A stretch of DNA of 64,000 bases, from positions 15,247,608-15,311,607 of the forward strand of contig NC_088299.1 of assembly GCF_032854445.1 (NCBI RefSeq), in the 5' to 3' direction. The notes below the pieces were generated by a model. The model was not told the origin of the DNA, searched no databases, and saw only the letters and a list, made by a program, of their open reading frames with translations. Made by a program: the position numbers and the translations under genes. Positions 20,705 through 31,821 of this stretch are shown here, one piece after another. The number at the start of each line of letters is the position of its first letter. Position 1 is the stretch's first letter. The DNA comes from Liolophura sinensis. Lineage: Eukaryota; Mollusca; Polyplacophora; Chitonida; Chitonidae.

Positions 20705-23700
20705 GTCACACAGGTGTGATGGACATGTACTTGGCATAAATATCAGACAGACATGGTTTGACACTCAGATGTAATGGACATGCACTTGACAGATATGTTG
20801 AATAGAAATGGTTTAACACACAGGTACGATGGACATGTACTTGGCACAAATATTAGACAGACATGATTTGACACTCAGATGTGATGGACATGCACTTGAC
20901 AGATATGTTGAATAGAAATGGTTTAACACAGCGGTAGGATGGACATGTACTTGGCACAAATATTAGACAGACATAGTTTGACTCTCAGATGTGATGGACA
21001 TGCACTTGACAGATATGTTGAATAGAAATGGTTTAACACAGAGGTAGGATGGACATGTGCTTGGCACAAATATTAGACAGACATGATTTGACACTCAGAT
21101 GTGATGGACATGCATTTGACAGATATGTTGAACAGAAATGGTTTAACACAGGGGTAGGATGAATATGCAATTTGCACTTATATGGGAAAGACAAGGTTTA
21201 ACACAGGCAGAATGGACATGTGCTTGGCACAAGTATTGGACAGCCATGGTTTGACACACGGGTGGGATGGACATGTACCTGGCACACATGTAAGACAGAC
21301 ACTATTTGACACACAGCTGGAATAGACATGTTCTAGGTGCATATGTGGGACAGATATGGTTTGACATCCAACCGGGGTATGTACATGCTCTTGGGGCACA
21401 TGTGTGATAGACATGGTTTGACACAAAGGTGGGATGGACATGTACTGGGTACATATGTGGGACAGACATGGTTTGGCACACGGGTGGAATGGACATGTAC
21501 TTGGCAGATGTGTGGGACAAACATGGTGTGTACATATGGGATGGACATGCACTTGGCACACATGATATATAGACATGCTTTAACAAACATGTAGGATGGA
21601 CTTATGTATGGTTTTACATACAGGTGGAATAGACTTGAGGAAATATGTAGGGCAGACATTGTTTAACATACAGATAGGATGGACATGTATTTGGCACATA
21701 TGGTGGACAGACACGGTTTGGAAGACAGTTGGAAGTGACATGTTCTTGGTGTATATGTGGGACAGATATGGTTTGACATCAAGGTGGGATATGGAAATGT
21801 ACTTGGTACATACGTGGGACAGACATGGTTTGGCACACAGGAGCGAAGGACATGTACTTGACACAGACGTGCGACAGGCATGGTTTGACGCACAGGAAAA
21901 ATGAGCTTGTACTTTGAACATACGTGGGACAGATATAATTTGACACTCAGGTGTAATGGACGTGGACTTGTTACATACGTGGGAGAGGCACGGTTTGACA
22001 CACAGGAGAGATGTTCATATTCTTGATAGATATATGGTACACACAGAGTTTGACATACACCTAGGATGATTATGTACTTGTTACACACGTGGGACAGACA
22101 TGGTTTGACACAAAGGAGCGATGAGCATTACTTAACACATATGTGGGTCAGATATGGTTTTGACACACAGGTGGTGTCAAAATGGGCTTACAGTATATAT
22201 CGAGCAGACATGGTTTGACAAAAACGCGAGGATGGACTCATACTAGGTTGATATGTAGGACAGACATGGTTTGGCATAGAGAGGGGATGGACATGTATTT
22301 GGAACATATGTTGAACAGACATTGTTTGACACTCAGATTGGATGGACATGTACTTGGCATATACTTGTTACATATGTGGAAAAGTCACGGTTTGAACATC
22401 GGTAGGATGGACATGTATTGGGCACATATGAGGGACAGACATGGTTTGACACACAAGTGAAATGGACAAGTACTGGACAAACAGGTGAAATGGACATGTA
22501 CTTGGCACATATGTGGGACAAACATAATTTGACACACAGGTGAAATGGACATGTACTTGGCATATATGTGAGACAGACATGGTTTGACACACAGGTAAAA
22601 GGGACATGTACTTGGTGCATATTTGGGACAAACATAATTTGACACACAGATGAAATGGACATGTACTTGGCACATATGTGAGACAGACATGGTTTGACAA
22701 ACAGTTTGGATGGATAGGGGCTTAACACAGATGAGCGACAGGCATGATTCGACAAACAGGTGGTTGGAAAATGGGCTTGGCGTATGTGTGGAACAGATAT
22801 GGTTTGACGCACAGCCGAGGATAGTCTCATACTGGGCAGATATGCAGGACAAGCACGGTTTGACTCACGGGTGGAATGGACATGTACTTGGCGCATATGT
22901 GGGACAGACATGCTTTGGCACACAGGAGAGATGGATATATACTTGGCACATACGTGGGACACACATGGTTTGACACAGATGTAGAATGGAAATGTACTTG
23001 GCGCATATGTGGTACAGACAACGCTTGGTACACAAGTAAAATGGACATATGTGGAACAGACATGGTTTGACACACAGGAGAGATGGACATGTACTTGGCA
23101 CATATGTGGGACACACATGGTTTGACACAGATGTAGAATGGAAATGTACTTGGCACATATGTGGTACAGACATGGCTTGGTACTTAAGTAAAGTGGGCAT
23201 ACGTGGAACAGACATGGTTTGACACACAGGAGAGATGGACATGTACTAGGCACATATGTGGGACAGACATAGTTTGACACACAGGTGGAATGGACATGTA
23301 CTTGGTGCATATGTGGGACAGACTTGGTTTGACAAACAGGTGGGATGGGCATGTACTTGGCACCTATGAGGCACAGACAAGGTTTAACATAAAGGTAGGA
23401 TGTACGTATATTTGGCACATATGTGGGAGAGGCATGGTTTGATACACAGCTTTAAATAACATGTACTTGCCACATTTCTCGGATAGACATGGTTTGTCAT
23501 ACAGCAGAAATGGTTTGACATATAGTTGTGATGGACATGTACTTGGCACATGTGTTGGATGGAGATGGTTTGACACACAGGAGAGATGGACATGTACTTG
23601 GCACATTTGTGGGACACACATTGTTTGACACAGTGGTGTGATGGATATATAGTTGGCACATACGTGGGACAGACATGGCTTGACGTACAGGTGTAATGGG

Positions 23701-24116
23701 CATGTACCTGGCACATATGGGGGACAGACATGTTTTGACACACAGAAGAGATGGACATTTACTTGACAGATATGTGGCTCACATATGGATTGACAAAGAG
23801 GTGTGATGGACATGTACTTGGCACATTTGTGCGACAGACACCGTTTGACACACAGAAGAGATGGACATGTACTTGGCGCATATGTGGGACAGACATGGTT
23901 TGACACACAGGAGAGATAAACATGTACTTGGCACATATGTGGGACAGACATGGTTTGACACACAGGAGAGATAAACATGTACTTGGCACATATGTGGCAC
24001 ACACATGGTTTGACATACAGGAGAGATGGGCATGGACTTGGTACATATGTGGGACAGTCATGGTTTGACACAGATGTAGAATGGACATGTACTTGGTGCA
24101 TATGTAATACATACAT
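20705..24116. repeat. 55-bp satellite, first block, unit A
   Basis: Core GACATGTACTTGGCACATAT and GTGGGACAGACATGGTTTGA. The first 480 bp form a higher-order repeat of about 110 bp, with alternating GTACTTGGCACAAATATTAG and GCACTTGACAGATATGTTG monomers. Divergence between monomers is high in 21,200-23,400 and lower after that. Confidence 0.96.
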
Positions 24117-24129
24117 GGTTAGGTACACA

Positions 24130-24416
24130 GAGTGAGTGAGTGAGTGAGTGAGTGAAAGTTTTGAGGTCGCTCTCAACAATATTTCAGTTTTATCGCGACA
24201 ATAAAACGTCACGTAGTCGATCTACTACGGATAATTCATTTACTATTCAGTCAAAAAGGACGCCAGAAGTCACATAACAAACACAGACGGTAGTTTAAAA
24301 TTACAGCTTTCCTGCCATACCAATGGCAGAAAGAAAGTCAAAAATAGTATCACTTTCTACAGAATTGAAAAGTTCTGAAAGAGAGCTCACGTGATAAAAG
24401 TAATCTCCTACAGGAG
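24130..24416 (+). mobile_element. GTGA-headed element inserted in the satellite, unit A
   Basis: Starts with a GAGTGAGTGAGT microsatellite. The flanks GGTTAGGTACACA (24,117-24,129 and 24,417-24,429) form a 13-bp target-site duplication. An uninterrupted satellite monomer with the same sequence exists near 51,041-51,060 and serves as an empty site. The body (AACAATATTTCAGTTTTATC) is a diverged relative of GTGA-headed mollusc elements. Unit B has the same insertion, so it predates the duplication. Confidence 0.8.
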
Positions 24417-24429
24417 GGTTAGGTACACA

Positions 24430-25240
24430 AGTGAAATGGACATATGTGTGACAGACATGGTTTGACACACAAGAGAGATGGACATGTACTTGGCAAATAT
24501 GTGGGACAGACATGGTTTGACACACAGAAGAGATGAACATGTACTTGGCGCATATGTGGGACAGACATGGTTTGACACACAGGAGAGATAAACATGTACC
24601 TGGCACATATGTGGGACAGTCATGGTTTGACACACAGGAGAGATGGGCATGGACTTGGTACATATGTGGGACAGACATGGTTTGACACAGATGTAGAATG
24701 GACATGTACTTGGTGCATATGTGGTACATACATGGTTTGGTACACAAGTGAAATGGACATATGGATATATGGACATGGTTTGACACACAGGAGAGATGGA
24801 CATGTACTTGGCAAATATGTGCGACAGACATGGTTTGACACACAGAAGAGATGGACATGTACTTGGCGCATATGTGGAACAGACATGGTTTGACACACAG
24901 GAGAGATAAACATGTACTTGGCACATACATGTATGTGGCACACACATGGTTTGACATACAGAAGAGGACATGTACTTGGCACACTGGTGGGATACACACG
25001 GTTTGACACACAGAAGTGATTTTTATGTACTTGGCAAATATGTGGGACGGACATGGTTTGACACACAGGAGAAATGGATATGTACTTGGCACATATGTGG
25101 GACAGACATGGTTTCACGTACAGGTGTAATGGACGTGTACTTTGCACATATGTGGGACAGACATGGTTTGACACACAGAAGAGATGGACATGTACTTGGC
25201 ACATATGTGGGACAGAGATGGTTTGACGTAGAGGTGGCCT
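24430..25240. repeat. 55-bp satellite, second block, unit A
   Basis: Continuation of the same array after the insertion. It ends where the transposon-associated sequence CCCCCATTAATTTTCCATAA begins. Confidence 0.95.
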
Positions 25241-25652
25241 CGAACCCCCATTAATTTTCCATAAGCAACAATGTTAAGATGGATATTTTACAAAAATAAA
25301 TAGCCCCAAGAAGCTATAAAACGGCTCAATCAATGCGCAACACATCACAGACATACCCACTAAAAATTATCAGGCTGCTGCGAAATCTAAGCGCATAGTG
25401 ACATTTTTCACATTTTGTTGACTTCGTCAGTACAGGCCTGGGACCCCCATTAATTTTCCATAAGCAACAATGTTTACGTCTAGTGCTGTAGCTCAGTCCC
25501 AAACATTCCGTGGCCAATAAGCTTTGGTGCATACCTGGCCCAGCCTGTGAGAAAGAATCCATAAAAATCTTGACATAGGTTGACCGTCAAAATCTGGACC
25601 TTTCCATGCCGGCAGCTGGGAGGCGTGCCTAGCAACGCCAAGGGGACGTCAC

Positions 25653-25947
25653 AATCCACAGACTTAACAATGGCCAGGACAAGTCCACCGCTGCCAAACT
25701 CCAAGCTGTCGGTGCCAGTATTTCACCTAGAAGCGAGAAAACAGTACAACAGACTGAAAGGGTGAACCAGTACCACAAGGTTTATAAGAAGCAACATACA
25801 GTTAAGGGGAGAGCACTCCGCAATAGAGCCAGAAAAGTCCGAGAGCACATTGAGTACAGGCTTTCAAATCCAGAAGAGAAAACTGACTATGCCAAGGGAC
25901 AACTGGACAACACCCCAACAGATCACACATACACTAGATATTTGTAA
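25653..25947 (+). pseudogene. Mutator-like transposase, 3' remnant, unit A
   Basis: The frame IHRLNNGQDKSTAAKLQ to TDHTYTRYL and stop corresponds to the C-terminus of the transposase in unit B. Here it is free of the late frameshift seen there. The start of the gene is deleted. Its stop is about 23 bp from the stop of the convergent nuclease gene. Confidence 0.7.
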
Positions 25948-25970
25948 CCGCCAGTTTTGTATGTAATTTG

Positions 25971-26462
25971 TCACTGCTGTTGTCGCTTATGAAAGAAATT
26001 AAAAAATGATAACAGAAATTGAGCAAAATCTGAAACACATCTGTTATTTATTATTTTTAAATGAGGGGAAACGAACTTGCTCAGTCTTAAATGCAGCATG
26101 CACCTTGCATACTGCCCATGGCCGAGACAGCGCTTTACGTTGCAGCAGCGCTGCCTATTATTGTTAACACAATGCGGTTCCAAGCTTATGTGGTCCACAT
26201 TCACACAGCGTGTGTTGTGGCACACGTGTGAACTATCAAGCTTGGGATCTAAATGTGACAGCCCCTGTCTGACCATATAAACAAGTCTACTGATATGTTT
26301 CTTCTTCCATCGATGTGTGACAGGGTCTTTGTAGGAGGCAAAGCCATATCGACCATCCCTCGTCAATGGTCCAGTCCACACTGGACAGGCTCCGTTTTCA
26401 CTATAAACACTGAAACTTTCAATTTTTGCAGCAATTTTTGCTCTCAACGTCTCCATTTTCAA
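25971..26462 (-). CDS. I-PpoI-like His-Me finger endonuclease (zinc-binding loop family), intact, unit A
   Basis: ORF of 163 aa. The motif SSHVCHNTRC (77-86) matches the active-site region of I-PpoI. His79 corresponds to the catalytic His98, and Asn100 (in VNNNRQRCC) to the metal-binding Asn119, with the same spacing of 21. Zinc ligands also fit: Cys81, Cys86 and His91 at +2, +7 and +12, with Cys26 as the distant fourth. The second site is Cys106, Cys112, His115 and Cys121. I-PpoI numbers are from memory. An N-terminal CPVWTGP and GRYGF precede the finger. Enzymes of this family cut double-stranded DNA. The gene lies inside a transposon, tail to tail with the transposase, so a role in mobility is likely but unproven. 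All catalytic positions are kept. Confidence 0.85.
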   Translation of the reverse strand: MKMETLRAKIAAKIESFSVYSENGACPVWTGPLTRDGRYGFASYKDPVTHRWKKKHISRLVYMVRQGLSHLDPKLDSSHVCHNTRCVNVDHISLEPHCVNNNRQRCCNVKRCLGHGQYARCMLHLRLSKFVSPHLKIINNRCVSDFAQFLLSFFNFFHKRQQQ

Positions 26463-26556
26463 GCGTAGGAATACTAGAACGTTGCATGTTGTTCATTTCA
26501 GGATGCCTATACACATGTTACCCTACACTGAACAGCATTTTACCGATTTTGCACCC

Positions 26557-27170
26557 AAAATGGATATTTTCAAAAAAAAAATAGCCCCAAGAAGCTATAA
26601 AACGACTCAATCAATGGGCAACACATCACAGACATACCCACTAAAAATTATCAGGCTGCTGCGAAATCTAAGCGCATAGTGACATTTTTCACATTTTGGT
26701 GACTTCGTCAGTACAGGCCTGGGACCCCCATTAATTTTCCATAAGCAACAATGTTAACGTCTAGTGCTGTAGCTCAGTCCCAAACATTCCGTGGCCAATA
26801 AGCTTTGGTGCATACCTGGCCCAGCCTGTGAGAAAGAATCCATAAAAATCTTGACATAGGTTGACCGTCAAAATCTGAACCTTTCCATGCCGGCAGCTGG
26901 GAGGCGTGCCTAGCAACGCCAAGGGGACGTCACTCGCAGCCTCATCACTACCTCACACCTTGTGTCCTCTCACCCAGGACTTCAAACTTTCATCAATAAA
27001 GCTCATACCTCCTCAAAGATTAGACAGTTTCCAGCATTTTAATACCAAGCATGCACCTGTGCACCAAAAATGGACGCCTGGGAGCAAAAAAAAAGACTTT
27101 ATACCCTAAAATTCACAGAACTACAATTGTCCCTCCTGAGAAACGGAAGTTGTAATGGGAGTCTGTGTCC
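26557..27170. repeat. Right long direct repeat of the transposon, unit A
   Basis: About 614 bp from AATGGATATTTTCAAAAAAA to GTCTGTGTCC. Its first two-thirds repeat the left copy at 25,277-25,652. It contains a CRE-like GGACGTCAC. No inverted terminal repeat is visible at its ends. Confidence 0.8.
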
Positions 27171-27175
27171 AGGTG

Positions 27176-28445
27176 TCATTGACATGGACTTGGCACATAT
27201 GTCTGACAGAGATGGTTTGATGTACAGGTGTGATGAACATGTATTTGGCACATATGTGGGGCAGATATGGTTTGAGGTACAGGTGTGATGGAAAAGTATT
27301 TGGCACATATGTGGGACAGACTTGGATTGACACCCAGGGTAGATGGACATGTATTTGGTACATATGTGGGACAGACTTGGTTTGACACACAGTAGAGATG
27401 GACATGTACTTGGCACATATGTGGGAGAGGCATGGTTTGATGTACAGGTGTAATGGACATGTGCTTCACACATATGGGGGAAAGACATGGTTTGACACAC
27501 AGTAGAGATGGACATGTACTTGGGAGATTTGTTGGACAGGCATGGTTCGACGTACAGGTGTGATGGACATGTGCTTGGCACGTATGTGGGACAGACATGG
27601 TTTGACCTACAGGTGTGATGGACATGTACTTGGAACATATATGGGACAGACAAGATTTGACGTACCTGTGTGATGGACATGTACTTGGCACGTATGTGGC
27701 ACACACATGGTCTGACGTACAGGTGTGATGGACATGTACTTGTGACATATGTGGGACAGACATGGTTTGACACACAGTAGAGATGGACATGTACTTGGCA
27801 CATATGTGGGACAGACATGGTTTGACACACAGGAGAGATGAACATATACTTGGGACATATGTGGGACAGAGAAGGTTTGACACACAGGAGAGATGGACAT
27901 GTACTTGGGACATATGTGGGACAGACATGGTTTGACACACAGGAGAGATGGACATGTACTTGGGACATATATGGGACAGACAAGATTTGACGTACCTGTG
28001 TGATGGACATGTACTTGGCACGTATGTGGCACACACATGGTCTGACGTACAGGTGTGATGGACATGTACTTGTGACATATGTGGGACAGACATGGTTTGA
28101 CACACAGTAGAGATGGACATGTACTTGGCACATATGTGGGACAGACATGGTTTGACACACAGGAGAGATGAACATATACTTGGGACATATGTGGGACAGA
28201 GAAGGTTTGACACACAGGAGAGATGGACATGTACTTGGGACATATGTGGGACAGACATGGTTTGACACACAGGAGAGATGGACATGTACTTGGCACATAT
28301 GTGGGACAGACATGGTTTGACACACAGGAGAGATGGACATGTACTTGGGACATATGTGGGACAGACATGGTTTGACGTACATGTGTGATGGACATGTACT
28401 TGGGACATATGTGGGACAGAAATGGTTTGACACACAGGAGACATG
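27176..28445. repeat. 55-bp satellite, third block, unit A
   Basis: Resumes directly after the transposon. It includes two nearly identical 330-bp blocks (six monomers each) starting near 27,638 and 27,968, a recent local duplication. The minus strand has no stop codon in any frame over more than 1 kb because the monomer lacks TAA, TAG and TGA on that strand. Confidence 0.96.
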
Positions 28446-28768
28446 GAAATGTAATTACTACACAAGTAAGAAATACTTCTACTTATTCAGATGGCATGAA
28501 GATAACGAAGTATATTTGTGTATTCTTGGGTTTTTACCTCGTTCTTTACAAGTTTTCAGTCATATGAACACGAGGTGTCATTCTGTGTGCGTGTATATAC
28601 AGTGCCTTCTTTTTTCAGGTCGAGCCCATACCCTTTAAGTTCAGAGGTTAATTCTGGATATTTTGACTTCGAGGCGGACGCTTTAAACACTAGGGGATGA
28701 AAACGACTGAACTAAGAACTGTACATGCTTCAAATCTCGCCTAGTCACCACAGCACTCAATATATAGA

Positions 28769-28950
28769 GTGAGCTGGATGGGTGTTGGATTCATTGTGGG
28801 AGTGGGGTGGGTGGGGAAGACAATATGGCGAGTGAGCTGGATGAATGTTAAATTTTTTATGGAGGTGGGTAGGTGGAGAGGTCAGTATGGCGAGTGAGCT
28901 GGATGGATGGTGAATTCATTATAAAGGTGAGTAGGTGGAGAAGGAACTAA
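28769..28950. repeat. Three-unit tandem repeat of about 62 bp, unit A
   Basis: Units start GTGAGCTGGATG and end AATATGGCGA or a variant of it. Also at 58,239-58,410. The 28,446-28,768 stretch before it shows nothing else. Confidence 0.8.
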
Positions 28951-30229
28951 TGGACATGTTAGGTACCTGCCCATAATTATAATAAAACGTAATCTCTTTT
29001 ACTTTCAATAGCCTGAGGGTTTTAAATGTTCATCTTGTGTTTTTCCCAAGTAGAAAGTCCCTGTGAAAACTGAAAGATCGTTCAAAACTTAAATCGCCTC
29101 ATCCTGGATTTGATGTGTAAACAGTTTATCCAATGAAAGTGGCGTTGTTTTTTCTTCTGTTAGTGTAATTTCCACTCATACCGTAAAATGATCGAAGTGT
29201 ATTTTTATGAATTTCTAGCTTACCTGTATGGGTTTAAGGGAATGAAACCTCCAACCACCGAGTCTGTGTAACAAATCTTACCAAACATGCCCACAGAATG
29301 GCACAAGCGTGGTGATGCTTTCATTTCACCCCGGACTCTCAGTTCAGTGGTCAAAAATGTATCGATCGAAAGTGGCTATCAGCTCAAGGGACAAAACTCT
29401 GCTCAGACGTTAGCAGCTTAGTGTCCATCGGTTGTCTTCGGTTGTCTGTGAACTCCTGGTTAGGCGGCGAGAAACTCATGTTTGTTGTTGCTTAACTTTT
29501 GAAACTCACTTCCTTTCAGGAAGAGAGGTTAACTTTTGCTATTTATATAAGAAAGATAACTTTATCTGAATGCTAGCAAATGTAGACCTACGGTGATTTA
29601 TAGTTAACAAACCACGACATCCCGACTATAGGAACACAGGCTTGCAGTACTGATTTAGTTATTACTTATATTGGAACATTTTCAGAACATATTCTTAACT
29701 AAAAAGGGTTAAAATATTTATAACGCTTACTCTTTAAAATTGAATAATAAATCATATAGTTCTCAGTTAAAACGAAAGAAACTTTATTTTGTTAAAAGGA
29801 TCACCTAAAACAATATTATTTGGGGAAAAATGACGTCTTTCACCGTATATATTGTTTAGATCTGTTTTCAATAATTTTATCAGTTATTTGAAATTGTGGT
29901 TACAATTCTGTTTCATCATCCAAGTATAATCTACCCAATTAAAAAAATAACCGTGTGAATATACCGACATCTGTATTTTGTAGGAGTCGTATTTTATACG
30001 CCTATAACGCGGGCGTAACGGAATCGCTCTCTGTGCAACAGATAACCAGTACATTCAATAAAATACATTGATCCTAGAATCCACAGATTTTGGACTATGT
30101 GACACTGCACCCGTATATTCAGAGTTGTAAGCAGTCTATGCTATCAGGTTCCTTGGCCTGCTGTGAGCGAATTACGCCCTGTTTAGACTCTGCATATCTG
30201 TCAACAAACACTTTCGGTATCTTTTATAG
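28951..30229. other. AT-rich spacer, unit A
   Basis: About 1.3 kb shared almost unchanged with 58,411-59,695. No coding feature is supported. Confidence 0.55.
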
Positions 30230-30241
30230 CGAATATATGAA

Positions 30242-30514
30242 TTTATTTATTTATTTTTTTTTTGATTGGTGTTTTACCCCGTACTCAAGAATATTTCACT
30301 TTTACGACGGCGGTCAGCATTATGGTGGGAGTAAACGGGGCAGAGCCAGGGGAAACCCACGACCATCTGCAGGCTGCAGCCAGATCTTCAAGATTGCGAC
30401 CAGAGAGGAAGCCAGCATGAGCTGGACTTGAACTCACAGCGAGCGCATTGGTGAGAGATTCCTGGGTCATTACGCTGTGCTAGCGCGCTAAAAAACTGAG
30501 CCACGGAGGCCCAT
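30242..30514 (-). mobile_element. tRNA-derived SINE, main family, unit A
   Basis: The reverse complement starts GGGCCTCCGTGGCTCAG, carries the B box GAGTTCAAGTCC, and ends with AACACCAATC and an A/T-rich tail. The target-site duplication CGAATATATGAA is at 30,230-30,241 and 30,515-30,526. Present at the same place in unit B, so older than the duplication. Confidence 0.92.
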
Positions 30515-30526
30515 CGAATATATGAA

Positions 30527-31268
30527 GCAGCTTCTGACGTTTTTTGGGCTGTTTGACCAGCCACGTGATCTAACAGATATTCTGAATTTTATCCATATGC
30601 TTAAATCATTTTTTTCCCTAATCAGCTAATGATCTTTGAATGAAATTTCATTGCAAGTTTTAGCTGGATCGCCGCACCCATATTGTATTGTACCACTGTT
30701 TAAATAGCCAAAGTGCACATATACAGCCGCTGTATTCCTGGGTCGGGTTGTCGCCTCCGGAGGAGTTGTGCTGGTGATTTTGACCCCTATAAAACGTTTA
30801 CAAAATTACAATAGGAATGCTATACAACTAGATTCGTGCTTATTTCTGAAACAAACGGAAATAAAAACAAGCACCACTGAGGCTAATCCTGCCATTCGAC
30901 TGTCGCTGGATTTTATGCCTGAGTTTTGTAGCGGTGGCTTCTAAGATGAAAGCAGTGCTGACTTAGTTATCGCAGACGTCAGAGAAAGCAGCTCCGCTTG
31001 AATACGGCGTTTGAGTAATTTTACTGTATTTTTGGAAAACAGAAAATAACCATTCTTTGTATGCTAGAATTACTAAGGCGTAAAATATAAATTCTTCAAT
31101 TGTAAAAAACTCCGAGAAAAATTGCATCTCGAGCTTTAATTAATTTTAAGCGATGTCGGGTGAGATGCCGTCTTCTCACTTCCATAAAAATTTCGGCATC
31201 CCAAATGAATATTGCACTGACTCTGACATTTGTTGTTTAGAAACTGCTGACGAAACACTAAAATAGGC
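30527..31268. other. Non-repetitive spacer, unit A
   Basis: Shared with 59,996-60,735 in unit B. No coding feature is supported. Confidence 0.55.
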
Positions 31269-31525
31269 GTGTGGAGTGTTGTGTGTTGGGAGTTGTAGTC
31301 TGCTTGATGAGGGTGTGGAGTGTTGTGTGTTGGGAGTTGTAGACTGCTTGATGAGGGTGTGGAGTGTTGTGTGTTGGGAGTTGTAGTCTGCTTGATGACG
31401 GTGTGGAGTGTTGTGTGTTGGGAGTTGTAGTCTGCTTGATGACGGTGTGGAATGCTGTGTGTTGGGGGTTGTAGTCTGCTTGATGACAGTGTGGAGTGTT
31501 GTGTGTTGAAAGTTGTAGTCTGCAT
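31269..31525. repeat. 44-bp minisatellite, unit A only
   Basis: About 5.8 units of GTGTGGAGTGTTGTGTGTTG plus GGAGTTGTAGTCTGCTTGAT. Unit B has unrelated sequence between the same flanks. Confidence 0.93.
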
Positions 31526-31681
31526 GGAATTATTTAAATTTCCTAAAACCGAAAGTTTTTCCGTTTTTCGCAATTGGATTGAACATCATGAGCCTCCGGA
31601 ATTAGCAGTTGGTTGATATCCTGTCTGTTTATTGATTTGTCAAGCGATTTGTGGTCGACTTTGAGACAAAATGAAATCAAG

Positions 31682-31821
31682 TTACACAAGATATCGTAAA
31701 AATTTCTCACAACACCCTACTGATGCCAGACATTCTATTTCAATTTGGGTGCGTAACCCTTTTCCATGTCTAGAGATGTCTTTGGCGCGTACACAAAGGG
31801 TTTCCACCCCGATCCTTGAAA
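31682..31821 (-). other. Cysteine-containing exon-like ORF at the A/B junction
   Basis: After TTATTGCAG a phase-1 frame encodes 45 residues, including THC- or TLC-VRAKDISR, QIEIECLASVG and CCEKFLRYL, then a stop. Cysteine spacing recalls the middle of LU domains (C, about 20 residues, C, 6 residues, C). The copy at the B/C junction (60,993-61,243) is open further because the sequence after FLRYL differs. No partner exon is identified. It may equally be a chance ORF. Confidence 0.3.

Larger units (their letters stand above)
25277..27170. mobile_element. Composite transposon with internal deletion, unit A
   Basis: Consists of a truncated left direct repeat (25,277-25,652), the 3' end of the transposase gene, the intact nuclease gene, and a complete right direct repeat (26,557-27,170). 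Compared with unit B, 2,726 bp (the equivalent of 53,271-55,996) are missing. The junction lies at the similar short motifs GTCAC and GTCCAC. The element sits inside the 55-bp satellite. Confidence 0.75.

Noticed and set aside
22333-28465. Very long minus-strand ORFs (up to 444 aa) with cysteine-rich repeats, in both units
   Set aside because: They exist in several frames of the same DNA and follow from a stop-free 55-bp monomer; no splice or start context supports them.
29235-29340. A further LU-like exon (segment LCHSVGMFGKICYTDSVVGG) before a strong donor on the minus strand
   Set aside because: In-frame stops just upstream, wrong phase and no CxxC start; the shared bases with LU exon 2 are a short coincidence.
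30285-30470. Short ORFs within the SINEs (also 39,242-39,535 and 59,734-59,938)
   Set aside because: They are translations of tRNA-derived SINE sequence repeated at three sites.
31136-31573. 145-codon minus-strand ORF rich in Thr, Gln and His
   Set aside because: Translation of the 44-bp minisatellite; the sequence is absent from unit B.
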